Source of the DNA: Gymnodinialimonas sp. 57CJ19
Lineage (GTDB): Bacteria > Pseudomonadota > Alphaproteobacteria > Rhodobacterales > Rhodobacteraceae
NCBI RefSeq assembly: GCF_038396845.1
Contig: NZ_CP151587.1
Span: 62,001 to 126,000, forward strand
Length of the DNA stretch: 64,000 nt
Reading direction: 5' to 3'
The translations under genes and the position numbers were made by a program. Below, in pieces: positions 25,948 to 33,592 of the stretch; within the stretch, counting starts at the first letter, position 1; the number at the start of each line of letters is the position of its first letter. The notes below the pieces were generated by a model. It searched no databases and was not told the origin of the DNA. It saw only the letters and a list, made by a program, of their open reading frames with translations.

Positions 25948-26774
25948 TAAAAGCCCTCCGCCACGGCCGCGCGGAAGGCCGGATCACTGGCAAGGCCGAA
26001 CGCCCGCTCTGCTTCGCCATGAGACCGAATTATCGCGGCCACCGCACCGTCACTGATCCGCATACCAATTGCCCCCATTTCCAGACCACAGGCATGGGGC
26101 ATACAACCGGTGCCGACAACCCAATCTCCGGCCTGCGCCACAGAGTTGCCAACGCTCAAGCGGATCGCGAGGTCCTGCATCTCCCAAACCTGCATCGCAG
26201 TGCCGAAACGCGCCCGCTCGCTGGCGTCTTGCAAAATGGAATAGGCATGTTCGCCAATCCACCGCGTAACGTCATCCCCCGGCCCCGCCGGTGCTTCGCG
26301 TGGCGCGTAGTGATCGGTTTCGGAATACGCATCGCCCTGCCAACGGATTGTCGTCAGCGCGACTTCGATATCGCGGTCCAAGCGGTCAACCTCGATCCAA
26401 TCCTCACCAAAGCGGATATCCATCAAGCGGCCATCGCAGTCGGAAATCTCGCGGCTTGGCACCACGGCGGACGCACTTACCCGCAAGATATAGTAGCCAC
26501 CACCGCAGGAATTGCCGCCGTGATGATGCGCCGCCACCACCCAATCAATATCCCCCTGCGCGGGCTCACCGACCCATTGCACCCACCAGCGGGCGTTTTC
26601 CGGCAACGGCAACTGGGTTTGATTGTGCCACAGGGTAAACTGATAGTCCGAACCCACTGCGTGAATGTCCCCAAAGCGGGTGCTGAGGACCTCGTCATAC
26701 AGAAAGTCCATTTGCGCAACAGTGGGCGCGGGCAAGAGCATGGCTGCAAGGACAGCGATCAACAAGCGGGTCAT
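25947..26774 (-). CDS. Secreted protein with Ivy-like CxPHxC C-terminal motif (275 aa)
   Basis: Signal peptide about residues 1-21 (cleavage near VAQ-MD). The first 180 residues form an unknown periplasmic domain with a Gly/His/Cys patch (AAHHHGGNSCGGGYY). The last 70 residues contain GTGCMPHACGLEMGAIGMRI, a C-x-P-H-x-C-G pattern like the lysozyme-blocking loop (CKPHDCG) of Ivy-family inhibitors, followed by a strand-rich end and an FGLASDPAFRAAV helix. GAGGAGA lies 5 nt before the ATG at 26774, which decides the start over an ATG 7 codons upstream. It sits 69 nt after ruvB in the run leading into ybgC-tol. Inhibitor function is inferred from the loop only. Confidence 0.72.
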   Translation of the reverse strand: MTRLLIAVLAAMLLPAPTVAQMDFLYDEVLSTRFGDIHAVGSDYQFTLWHNQTQLPLPENARWWVQWVGEPAQGDIDWVVAAHHHGGNSCGGGYYILRVSASAVVPSREISDCDGRLMDIRFGEDWIEVDRLDRDIEVALTTIRWQGDAYSETDHYAPREAPAGPGDDVTRWIGEHAYSILQDASERARFGTAMQVWEMQDLAIRLSVGNSVAQAGDWVVGTGCMPHACGLEMGAIGMRISDGAVAAIIRSHGEAERAFGLASDPAFRAAVAEGF

Positions 26775-26843
26775 GGGGATCTCCTCGGGGCGCATCGTTT
26801 TGGTGCCGTATTTCTGGTTTCGAACCTTCCGAACGGCGACGCG

Positions 26844-27854
26844 CTAGATAAAACCTTCGTTTCGCGGTTGCGGCAAGCCTAGATGGCTCCACCCCTTATG
26901 GGCCAGCATCCGCCCCCGAGGGGTGCGTGCAATCAGGCCCTGTTGTAGCAGAAACGGCTCGATCACTTCCTCCAGGGCATCGCGTGGTTCGGCCAAGGCG
27001 GCGGCCACCGTTTCGATCCCCACAGGGCCGCCGTTGTAGTTTTCGGCGATCAGCGACAGATAACGCCGATCCGACCCATCAAGGCCCAAGACATCGACCC
27101 CAAGACGCGTCAACGCACTATCGGCAATCTCTTGGGTCAGTCGACCGTTTCCTTCAACGACGGCAAAGTCGATGACCCGCCGCAAAAGCCGCCCGGCAAT
27201 CCGAGGCGTCCCACGGGCGCGTTTGGCGATTTCGGCGGTGCCTTTGGGGTCCGCCTCGATCCCAGCAAGACGCGCTCCACGGGCAACGATTTGGTCAAGC
27301 TCATCAATGGAGTAGAAATTCAGGCGCGTCGGGATGCCGAAACGGTCGCGCAGGGGCGTGGTCAGCAGACCAAGGCGCGTGGTGGCGCCGACAAGGGTGA
27401 AGGGCTGCAACTCAATCCGCACGGTGCGCGCAGCGGGGCCTTCGCCAATCACCAGATCCAATTCAAAATCCTCAAGCGCGGGATAGAGGATTTCCTCGAC
27501 CACCGGGTTGAGGCGATGGATTTCGTCGATGAACAAGACGTCATGGGCCTCGAGGTTGGTCAGGATCGCCGCCAGATCGCCGGCCTTGGCGAGTACGGGA
27601 CCAGAGGTCATGCGGAAGCCCACCCCCAATTCCTTCGCCATAATCTGCGCCAGCGTCGTTTTCCCAAGCCCAGGAGGGCCGTGGAACAACACATGATCCA
27701 TCGCCTCGCCGCGTTTACGGGCGCTCTCGATGAACACACGCAGGTTGGCGCGGGCCTCTTCCTGCCCGGTGAAGTCATCCAGCGATTGCGGACGCAGGGC
27801 GCGGTCGTCGTCGGGTAAACGCTCTGCGCGCAGGGTTGGGTCAGGTTCGGTCAT
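26844..27854 (-). CDS. ruvB: Holliday junction branch migration helicase RuvB (336 aa)
   Basis: Hexameric AAA+ motor that drives branch migration of Holliday junctions with RuvA. Walker [10 protein letters not shown] is near residue 61, Walker [10 protein letters not shown] near 110, the GATTRLG sensor segment near 156, and the C-terminal winged helix ([18 protein letters not shown]) is intact. AAGGTGG precedes the ATG. A pair of palindromes separates it from ruvA. Confidence 0.97.
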   Translation of the reverse strand: MTEPDPTLRAERLPDDDRALRPQSLDDFTGQEEARANLRVFIESARKRGEAMDHVLFHGPPGLGKTTLAQIMAKELGVGFRMTSGPVLAKAGDLAAILTNLEAHDVLFIDEIHRLNPVVEEILYPALEDFELDLVIGEGPAARTVRIELQPFTLVGATTRLGLLTTPLRDRFGIPTRLNFYSIDELDQIVARGARLAGIEADPKGTAEIAKRARGTPRIAGRLLRRVIDFAVVEGNGRLTQEIADSALTRLGVDVLGLDGSDRRYLSLIAENYNGGPVGIETVAAALAEPRDALEEVIEPFLLQQGLIARTPRGRMLAHKGWSHLGLPQPRNEGFI

Positions 27855-27900
27855 GGAGCCACCTTATGGCAACCGAGCGCGACATTGGCCATGGGGTGCC

Positions 27901-27943
27901 GCAAACCCTTGCAAGGGTTTGCACAAAGCCTTGCAAGGCTTTG
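27901..27943. repeat. Twin perfect palindromes in the ruvA-ruvB gap
   Basis: Two adjacent perfect palindromes: 22 bp at 27901-27922 and 20 bp at 27924-27943, separated by one A. Both have the ten-base core CCTTGCAAGG flanked by AAA/TTT arms. Each can form a hairpin in RNA or be a protein site. They occupy most of the 113-nt space between ruvA and ruvB. Confidence 0.9.
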
Positions 27944-27967
27944 GGGGCTAGACGAGGGCATGGGCGA

Positions 27968-28642
27968 TCAATCTTTCGGAGCCAGCAGGCGCAGGGCTTG
28001 GCGGATCAAATCGGGCGTGTCCGAGGCATCTTCGGCGGCTTGCGCCACGGCCTGCGCCGCGTCGGAGGGGCCGTAGCCCAGGTTTTGTAGCGCCGAAAGC
28101 GCCTCGGCCTGCATGTTGGAGGCGGGGCGTTTGGCTGCGGCCGGTTTCTTCGGGGCGCTTGCAGGCGTTGCGGTCGCGGGCAGGTCATCGGCCACGACCG
28201 CGTCCATCGCTGCATCCAGCGTGCCGCCCATTGCCATGACGGCGGGTGCCTTGTCTTTCAACTCCATCACCACGCGCTGCGCCAGTTTCGGCCCCACCCC
28301 CGGAGCCGCCTTGATTGCCGTGGCATCGCCCAAAGTGATCGCTCTCGCCGCCCCTTCCGGCCCCAATGTGCCCAGGATCGCCATCGAGGCCTTCGCCCCC
28401 ACCCCTTGCACCGAGGTCAGCAACCGGTGCCATTCCTTTTCGTATGGCGTTAGGAACCCGAAAAGCTGCAACAAATCTTCGCGCACCAGCATCTCGGTAT
28501 AAAGCGCCACCGCCTCTCCGCTGCCCGGCAGCGAGGCAAGGGTACGCTCCGAGCAATGCACAACGTAGCCCACGCCCCGCACGTCGATCAGCGCGTGATC
28601 CGGGCCCTTGTAGTCCAACCGTCCCGTCAGCTTCCCAATCAT
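27968..28642 (-). CDS. ruvA: Holliday junction DNA-binding protein RuvA (224 aa)
   Basis: Tetrameric junction-binding protein. Domain I ([13 protein letters not shown]...), the two helix-hairpin-helix elements ([20 protein letters not shown] near 72-92 and [20 protein letters not shown] near 107-126) and the C-terminal RuvB-binding domain are present. An Ala/Pro/Lys-rich insert (about 143-170) between domains II and III makes it longer than the 200-residue average. The ATG at 28642 overlaps the ruvC stop (ATGA). Confidence 0.96.
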   Translation of the reverse strand: MIGKLTGRLDYKGPDHALIDVRGVGYVVHCSERTLASLPGSGEAVALYTEMLVREDLLQLFGFLTPYEKEWHRLLTSVQGVGAKASMAILGTLGPEGAARAITLGDATAIKAAPGVGPKLAQRVVMELKDKAPAVMAMGGTLDAAMDAVVADDLPATATPASAPKKPAAAKRPASNMQAEALSALQNLGYGPSDAAQAVAQAAEDASDTPDLIRQALRLLAPKD

Positions 28643-29142
28643 CGCCCTGCTCCTATCGCGGCGGCCAAACGGCCGGCCGTGGCGGCATGAAACGAATGGC
28701 AGATCGCAATCGCCAGCGCGTCCGCCGCGTCTGGCCCCGCGGGCGCGCAGCCCGGCAGTTGCAGCCGCACCATATGTTCCACTTGTTTCTTGTCGGCATG
28801 ACCCACGCCCACGACAGCCTTTTTCACCGCGTTGGGCGCATATTCCCCCACGGTCAGCCCGGCCTGCGCGGGCACCAGCATTGCGATGCCCCGTGCCTGA
28901 CCCAACTTCAGGGTGCCTGCGCCATCTCGGTTCACGAAGGTCTGCTCCACGGCGGCAGCGTCGGGGTGATACTGCGCCATAACGGCGCTGAGTTGCGTAT
29001 GAAGCGATAGAAGACGTAGCGCCAAATCGGTTCCCTGCGACCGGCATTGACCGTTGGCGACGTGGCTCAGGCGGCCATTTTCGGCCTCAATCACCCCCCA
29101 GCCGAGCGTTCTGAGCCCCGGGTCGATCCCAATAATTCGCAT
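28639..29142 (-). CDS. ruvC: Holliday junction endonuclease RuvC (167 aa)
   Basis: Dimeric resolvase. The RNase H-like fold begins with [16 protein letters not shown] (first catalytic Asp7), then [20 protein letters not shown] with the second acidic residue, and [12 protein letters not shown] with the C-terminal Asp pair. It is the first gene of the long minus-strand run that continues through ruvA, ruvB, tol-pal and ftsH; its promoter must lie in the 364-nt region shared with the divergent DUF1127 gene. Confidence 0.96.
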   Translation of the reverse strand: MRIIGIDPGLRTLGWGVIEAENGRLSHVANGQCRSQGTDLALRLLSLHTQLSAVMAQYHPDAAAVEQTFVNRDGAGTLKLGQARGIAMLVPAQAGLTVGEYAPNAVKKAVVGVGHADKKQVEHMVRLQLPGCAPAGPDAADALAIAICHSFHAATAGRLAAAIGAGR

Positions 29143-29506
29143 GTCGCCCGCTCCGCCCGTGGGTATGCCTGTTTCCGGCTTTTCACTCCATTAGCACGAA
29201 ACGCGAACATCGCCAAGAACCGATGCCCAAAGCGGGTCGTTTTCGACATTTTCCGGTACGTTTTCGACATGCCGGTTTTTTGAGCGCCGATAACGACATT
29301 CCTGGGTTCATTCGCGACATGAAATCCCAAATTAATCGTTTACTTTCCGCGCGTTAACTTGGAATTCAGCTATGCAGAAAACGCATGGGACCCATGCAAT
29401 AAAATCGGCTTGTTTGGGGCAAATCGCATCTCTATCTGCGGTTCATCGGCGGAACGGAATTATCCCCCGTCACTTCTACCAACACGAACTGGAAAGGATG
29501 AGACCT
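29143..29506. promoter_or_regulatory. Divergent control region of ruvC and the DUF1127 gene, with four CGACAT repeats
   Basis: This gene-free 364-nt stretch contains CGACAT four times on the + strand, at 29244, 29265, 29294 and 29315, that is with centre spacings of 21, 29 and 21 nt. The first two copies are part of a longer CGTTTTCGACAT repeat (29238-29249 and 29259-29270). A perfect GCATGGG-A-CCCATGC inverted repeat lies at 29383-29397 in the likely 5' UTR of the DUF1127 gene. GAAC-N8-GAAC at 29205-29220 resembles, with one extra base, the alphaproteobacterial LexA pattern. No firm -35/-10 pair could be assigned. Confidence 0.6.
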
Positions 29507-29710
29507 ATGGCCTCGATCACCAATCGCCCTCTCGGCGCAGGCTTCAATGTAACACGTGTGCTCTCCGATCTGGTGGCACGCATCGCAATCTGGAACGACG
29601 CACGCGTCACGCGTAAAGCGCTGTCGTCGCTGTCCAATCGCGAACTTGACGACCTCGGCCTGTGCCGCGGCGACATCGACGATATCGCACATGGTCGTTA
29701 CTACGGCTAA
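29507..29710 (+). CDS. DUF1127 small protein (67 aa)
   Basis: Short protein with the C-terminal DUF1127/YjiS motif (ALSSLSNRELDDLGLCRGDI followed by DIA), preceded by an amphipathic helix (VARIAIWNDARVTRKAL). In Rhodobacteraceae such proteins are often stress-induced and linked with small RNAs and RNA turnover. The ATG at 29507 has AAAGGA 9 nt upstream; the in-frame ATG at 29498 is too close to that site and the one at 29372 would add a non-family tail. A strong terminator follows 22 nt after the stop. Confidence 0.88.
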   Translation: MASITNRPLGAGFNVTRVLSDLVARIAIWNDARVTRKALSSLSNRELDDLGLCRGDIDDIAHGRYYG

Positions 29711-29732
29711 TCGGCTGAAACAGCTGAAACGT

Positions 29733-29770
29733 AAAAAGCGGCTGGGGTGCATCCCCAAGCCGCTTTTTTT
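29733..29770 (+). terminator. Strong Rho-independent terminator of the DUF1127 gene
   Basis: Left arm AAAAAGCGGCTGGGG (29733-29747) pairs with CCCC-A-AGCCGCTTTTT (29753-29768), with a one-base bulge, followed by a run of seven T. Confidence 0.93.
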
Positions 29771-29864
29771 GTGTCCCGGAAAAGGAAGCGGCCTGTGCAA
29801 CGTCAAATTGCACAGGCCGTGACCAAGCCTTGTCGAAAGGCTCGCTTCACATCTGACCAAGTCG

Positions 29865-30272
29865 TCAGGCGGGCTCGCCCGCCGCCAGACCAGCTTGAAC
29901 AAATGCGTAAATCGCGTCGTAGCGGTCTACCATCCAAAGCGAGATCGCGTCCGGCATGAGGACCATCGCGGCCAATTGCTCAAACGCCTGGCCCGTCAAC
30001 ATGCTTTCTACTTGGAGAGAGTAGACTTCCGATCCAACCGCCCACATCAGATAGGATTTCACGGCAACTGCCACGATGAATCCCAAGATGAGACCTTTCA
30101 GCGGGAATCCAAAGCGCAATCTGGATGATGGCTTACCGATGGATGTGACCACTCCGTCAGGATGGACAACAAAACCCATACCGCCCCGATTACGACGTCG
30201 GACGTTTTCAATACGATTCAAGCGATCGTTAAACTGTTCTGTTTCGTTTGCCATTGGGACAGCTCTACTCAT
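29865..30272 (-). CDS. Single-pass membrane protein of unknown function (135 aa)
   Basis: A soluble charged N-terminus (about 1-50, with NDRLNRIENVRRRNRGGMGF) is followed by one membrane helix (about 58-80, LKGLILGFIVAVAVKSYLMW) and a helical C-terminal part. I do not recognise a family. The start at 30272 has a G-run 7 nt upstream; an ATG six codons later (30254) is an equal alternative. It is flanked by the DUF1127 terminator and prmA and appears to be transcribed alone. Confidence 0.7.
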   Translation of the reverse strand: MSRAVPMANETEQFNDRLNRIENVRRRNRGGMGFVVHPDGVVTSIGKPSSRLRFGFPLKGLILGFIVAVAVKSYLMWAVGSEVYSLQVESMLTGQAFEQLAAMVLMPDAISLWMVDRYDAIYAFVQAGLAAGEPA

Positions 30273-30362
30273 TAACTGCCCCCACCAAGGATGAATATAG
30301 CGATGATCCGGTATAAATACGACAACTTTTAGGCGGTATTGGTTCGCCGCGAGGCGCGCCCC

Positions 30363-31235
30363 TCAGGACGCCTTCCGCAACGTCAATGTCGTCCATTCTC
30401 CGATCTCATCACGCGCGTGCAAGCCAAGGTTCTGCGCCTTGTAGGCTGCAATCACATCATCAGCCTGCGCATTCAGAATACCCGACAAAATGACATACCC
30501 GCCGTCTTTCGTGTGCAAGGCCACATCGGGGGCAAGTTCTACCAGCGGACCTTTGAGAATGTTAGCAAAAACAAGGTCATAGGGGCCAATCTCCGCAATC
30601 GCCGGATGATCGAAACCAGCCGCCTCCACGCAGGAAACCAGTCCGGCCACGCCATTGGCGGACGCGTTCACAAGGGCCACATCGACCGCTTGGGGATCAA
30701 TGTCAGAGGCCATGACCGGAAGGTTCAAAACCTTCGCCGCAGCGATCGCCAACACCGCCGTTCCGCAGCCAATATCGGCCACGGAATGTGGCGAAAATCC
30801 GTCCGTAAACAGTTTGTCCACGGCTTCGAGACAACCTTTTGTGGTCCCGTGGTGCCCCGTTCCGAACGCCATTGCCGCTTCAATCAGCAAGGGAATCGCC
30901 CCTTCAGGCACCTTGTCAGCGTCGTGGCTGCCGTAGACGAAGAAGCGCCCCGCCTCGACCGGGTGCAGTTCTCGGCGAACGTGCGCGACCCAATCTGTCT
31001 CCGGGATCTCGGACACAGCGAAGTCCTTCGCACCATAGGCGGCGGCAAGGATTGCCAGGGCGATCTCATCGGGGGCCTCGATGAAATAGGCGCCCACCTC
31101 GAACAGGCCCGAGCCGTCTTCCATCTCAAACACGCCGACGCCGGTGGGCGCGGGCTCTAGCTGCTCCAAGGCTTCCCCCAAAGCTTCAGCGGGGGGTTTT
31201 TGTGGCAGGGTGGTCAAGGCGGTCCAAGTAGGCAT
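30363..31235 (-). CDS. prmA: Ribosomal protein L11 methyltransferase PrmA (290 aa)
   Basis: SAM-dependent enzyme that trimethylates lysines and the N-terminus of ribosomal protein L11. Class I methyltransferase motifs are present: ADIGCGTAVLAIAAAK (about 152-167), an acidic ASDIDP, and the substrate motif FANILKGPLVELAPD. AFGTGHHGTTKGCLE just before motif I is typical of PrmA. The ATG at 31235 has GGAG 5 nt upstream; the frame is open upstream but without family sequence. Confidence 0.93.
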   Translation of the reverse strand: MPTWTALTTLPQKPPAEALGEALEQLEPAPTGVGVFEMEDGSGLFEVGAYFIEAPDEIALAILAAAYGAKDFAVSEIPETDWVAHVRRELHPVEAGRFFVYGSHDADKVPEGAIPLLIEAAMAFGTGHHGTTKGCLEAVDKLFTDGFSPHSVADIGCGTAVLAIAAAKVLNLPVMASDIDPQAVDVALVNASANGVAGLVSCVEAAGFDHPAIAEIGPYDLVFANILKGPLVELAPDVALHTKDGGYVILSGILNAQADDVIAAYKAQNLGLHARDEIGEWTTLTLRKAS

Positions 31236-31384
31236 GGGGGCTCCGATGCGATGTTTCGCCGTTCGGTAGCCGCTTTGGCGGCCCATGGCAAATCCCCCGC
31301 GATTTAACTGGTGGATTTCCGCAGATATGGCGGCACAGCCTAATAGTGTAGGCATAAGAAAACATCTGGATGGAAGGAAAACCG

Positions 31385-31804
31385 ATGCTTAAGGGACCAC
31401 GTGGCCTACTTGTGACGTTACTGGGCGCGGCCATCATCATCGCGGGGGCGTTCTACTTCGGCTTTCAGGGACAAAAGGATGACGCAGAGACGTCTCGTCT
31501 GTTCATGACCCACGCCGCTGCCGGTGAAACCGCCGAGGCGCACGCGCTTCTGTCCGCCTCGATCCGCGAGCAGCACAGCGTGGAAGACCTTGCCAACCTG
31601 CTTTCCGGGATGGAGGTCTATACGGATATCAGCTTCCCCTCGATCAGCTTCTCCTCGTCCAACGGGTCACGCTCCACCGAGCTGACCGGCACGGGCACAA
31701 CCGACAGTGGATGCGAAAGCGAACTTCGGTTCGACCTGCGGGATGGCGTTATCACTTTCTTCGACATCTCCCCCCTCTGCCGGGGTGGCGCCAGCGATGC
31801 CTGA
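31385..31804 (+). CDS. Small one-TM protein, first of a tandem paralog pair (139 aa)
   Basis: An N-terminal membrane helix (about 9-28) is followed by an extracytoplasmic domain: two helices with FMTHAAAGETAEAHALLSAS, a strand region with STELTGTG, and the ending DSGCESELRFDLRDGVITFF before DISPLC. The last part, including two cysteines, is repeated almost exactly in the next gene. GGAAGGA lies 7 nt before the ATG at 31385. The helix-rich start resembles DUF-type ketosteroid-isomerase-like lids, but no family is certain. Overlaps the next gene by 8 nt. Confidence 0.78.
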   Translation: MLKGPRGLLVTLLGAAIIIAGAFYFGFQGQKDDAETSRLFMTHAAAGETAEAHALLSASIREQHSVEDLANLLSGMEVYTDISFPSISFSSSNGSRSTELTGTGTTDSGCESELRFDLRDGVITFFDISPLCRGGASDA

Positions 31805-32258
31805 TCTGGACAACCAGCCCCCCGCCCCTCGCCCCGGCGGTTTTCGGCGCGCCATCGTGCCGATCTCGCTGGCCTTGGTGGCTGTGGCCGCCATGGGGGC
31901 GCTTGGATGGAAAGCATTTGAAGGCCAGCGCGAAGACGTAGCCATTGCTCGCGCATTCCTGACCCATATAGCGGCAGAGCAATACGGCGAGGCAGAAGAC
32001 CTCATGACGGCGGCGCTGATCCAGCGTGTCGGCCCGGGCGGGTTGCGGCGGCTATTCAGCCCCATCGAACCATGGGATCACATCGGCTTTTCGTCGCGCA
32101 GCACCAACGGCTTTGGCGATACACGTTCAACCGAGCTGTACGGAGTGGGAGAGGCCGTTTCCGGCTGCGAAAGCGAGCTTCAAATCAACCTGCGCAACAG
32201 CCGCATTCAGGCGTTTGACATCACGCCCCTTTGTCCCCGGAACGGCACTGACATCTGA
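31797..32258 (+). CDS. Small one-TM protein, second of a tandem paralog pair (153 aa)
   Basis: Proline-rich cytoplasmic start, one membrane helix (about 20-40), then the same layout as the preceding gene: FLTHIAAEQYGEAEDLMTAA, RSTELYGVG, SGCESELQINLRNSRIQAFD and ITPLC. Identity to the paralog is concentrated in the STELxGxG and GCESEL...FDI(S/T)PLC blocks, where the two cysteines may form a disulfide outside the cytoplasm. The ATG at 31797 overlaps the previous stop. Function unknown. Confidence 0.78.
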   Translation: MPDLDNQPPAPRPGGFRRAIVPISLALVAVAAMGALGWKAFEGQREDVAIARAFLTHIAAEQYGEAEDLMTAALIQRVGPGGLRRLFSPIEPWDHIGFSSRSTNGFGDTRSTELYGVGEAVSGCESELQINLRNSRIQAFDITPLCPRNGTDI

Positions 32259-32276
32259 CGTCGGCCTTAGGCGATA

Positions 32277-33524
32277 TTATTCAGCGGGCTGCGCGACGCC
32301 TCGGGAAAACACCGTCTCGTTCCCCGTTGTCGGATGGCGCGGCACCAGAAGCGACAGCACAAACGACACCGCCGCCATGCCACACGCCACCACGAACACC
32401 GATGTCGGGGACACCAACCAAAGGTAGCCAAGGCCCGCCGGAAGGAACACGGCCGCGATATGGTTGATGGTGAAGGCCACAGCCGCCGTGGGCGCGATGT
32501 CTTCAGGAGAGGCGATTTTCTGGAAGTAGGTTTTGATCGCCAATGCCAGCCCGAAGAACAATTGGTTCAGCACGTATAGGACCGAGGCGAAGATCCACCC
32601 CAGTTCCAGAAAATAGAGCGCCATATAGCCCAAGAACACCGCCGCAAGGCCGGAGTATTCCACGATCAAAGCGAAACGCTCTCCGACCCAGGAAACCACC
32701 CGCCCGAACAGGGGGGCGACCACCATGTTGACGGCAAAGCCCACCATCAGCAGGCGTGTCATGTCATCGGTGCCGAAACCGTAGCGCTCCACCATCATGA
32801 AGGGCACGAAGACCATGAAGATCTGGCGGCGCGACCCGGACATGAATTGCAGCGCATAATACAGCCAATAGCGACGGCGCAGGACCATCTCTTTCTTCTG
32901 GGGGTTCGGGCTTTCGAACTGGGGAAACAGGAAAAAGCAGGCCAGCGCGATCAGCGCCGTGGCCCCGCCCGACACCCAGTAGACCAGATCATAGCTCAGA
33001 TCGAATGTGTCCCACGTCGCCATGATCAACAGATAGGCCAGCAACGTCGCGCCGGACCCGACGCCCATCAAGATACCCAACACCTGGGGCGCACGGTTCT
33101 TTTGTATCCATTGCAACTGAAGCGATTGGTTCACGGTCTCGTAGTAGTGGAACCCGATGGAGCTAAGCAGCGTCACGATCAGAAGGCCGCCCATGGAAGG
33201 GAACTGCGCCGTCATCGCCGTGGCCGCGCCCAGAAGCAGAAGGGACATCAGCCCCAACACCTGCTCGCGCACGAATAACAGAAGGAAGATGACTCCGATT
33301 GCCAGAAAGCCCGGAATTTCGCGTACCGTATGCAACCAGCCCACGTCCGAGCCATCGAAGTTGGCGACCTCGACCACGAAGTTGTTCAGCAAGGCGGACC
33401 ACGTCGAAAACGCCACAGGCATGGCGAAGGCCATCAATGCCAACAGCGCAATGGGCCGCCGCCAGAAGGGCAGCGTGCGCCCTTCGTCCAGGGTCATCGT
33501 GTTAAGGGAGTCGCCGAGAGCCAT
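32277..33524 (-). CDS. MFS transporter (415 aa)
   Basis: Twelve-helix carrier of the major facilitator superfamily by hydropathy, with a central cytoplasmic loop (about 205-225, FPQFESPNPQKKEMVLRRRY). The usual GxxxDRxGRR loop motif is weak: the corresponding loop reads FGRVVSWVGERFAL. A charged, non-hydrophobic N-terminal tail of about 20 residues precedes helix 1. The substrate cannot be told. It lies 68 nt downstream of homospermidine synthase on the same strand; a role in polyamine movement is possible but unproven. Confidence 0.85.
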   Translation of the reverse strand: MALGDSLNTMTLDEGRTLPFWRRPIALLALMAFAMPVAFSTWSALLNNFVVEVANFDGSDVGWLHTVREIPGFLAIGVIFLLLFVREQVLGLMSLLLLGAATAMTAQFPSMGGLLIVTLLSSIGFHYYETVNQSLQLQWIQKNRAPQVLGILMGVGSGATLLAYLLIMATWDTFDLSYDLVYWVSGGATALIALACFFLFPQFESPNPQKKEMVLRRRYWLYYALQFMSGSRRQIFMVFVPFMMVERYGFGTDDMTRLLMVGFAVNMVVAPLFGRVVSWVGERFALIVEYSGLAAVFLGYMALYFLELGWIFASVLYVLNQLFFGLALAIKTYFQKIASPEDIAPTAAVAFTINHIAAVFLPAGLGYLWLVSPTSVFVVACGMAAVSFVLSLLVPRHPTTGNETVFSRGVAQPAE

Positions 33525-33592
33525 GGCACCGACTTACGCCCATCCGCAGGGAATGGCGAGAGACGGCGCGTGGTTTTCGAAGATCCGACCGA

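Noticed and set aside
27901..27943. Palindromes as a CRISPR or Rho-independent terminator.
   Set aside because: Only two units, no spacers, no cas genes, and no T-run after either stem.
29205..29220. LexA-type site before ruvC (GAAC-N8-GAAC).
   Set aside because: The alphaproteobacterial LexA pattern has a 7-base spacer; this one has 8, so it is a near miss only.
29372..29506. N-terminal extension of the DUF1127 protein from ATG 29372.
   Set aside because: The extension covers the likely 5' UTR with its inverted repeat and is not part of the family; the ribosome site supports 29507.
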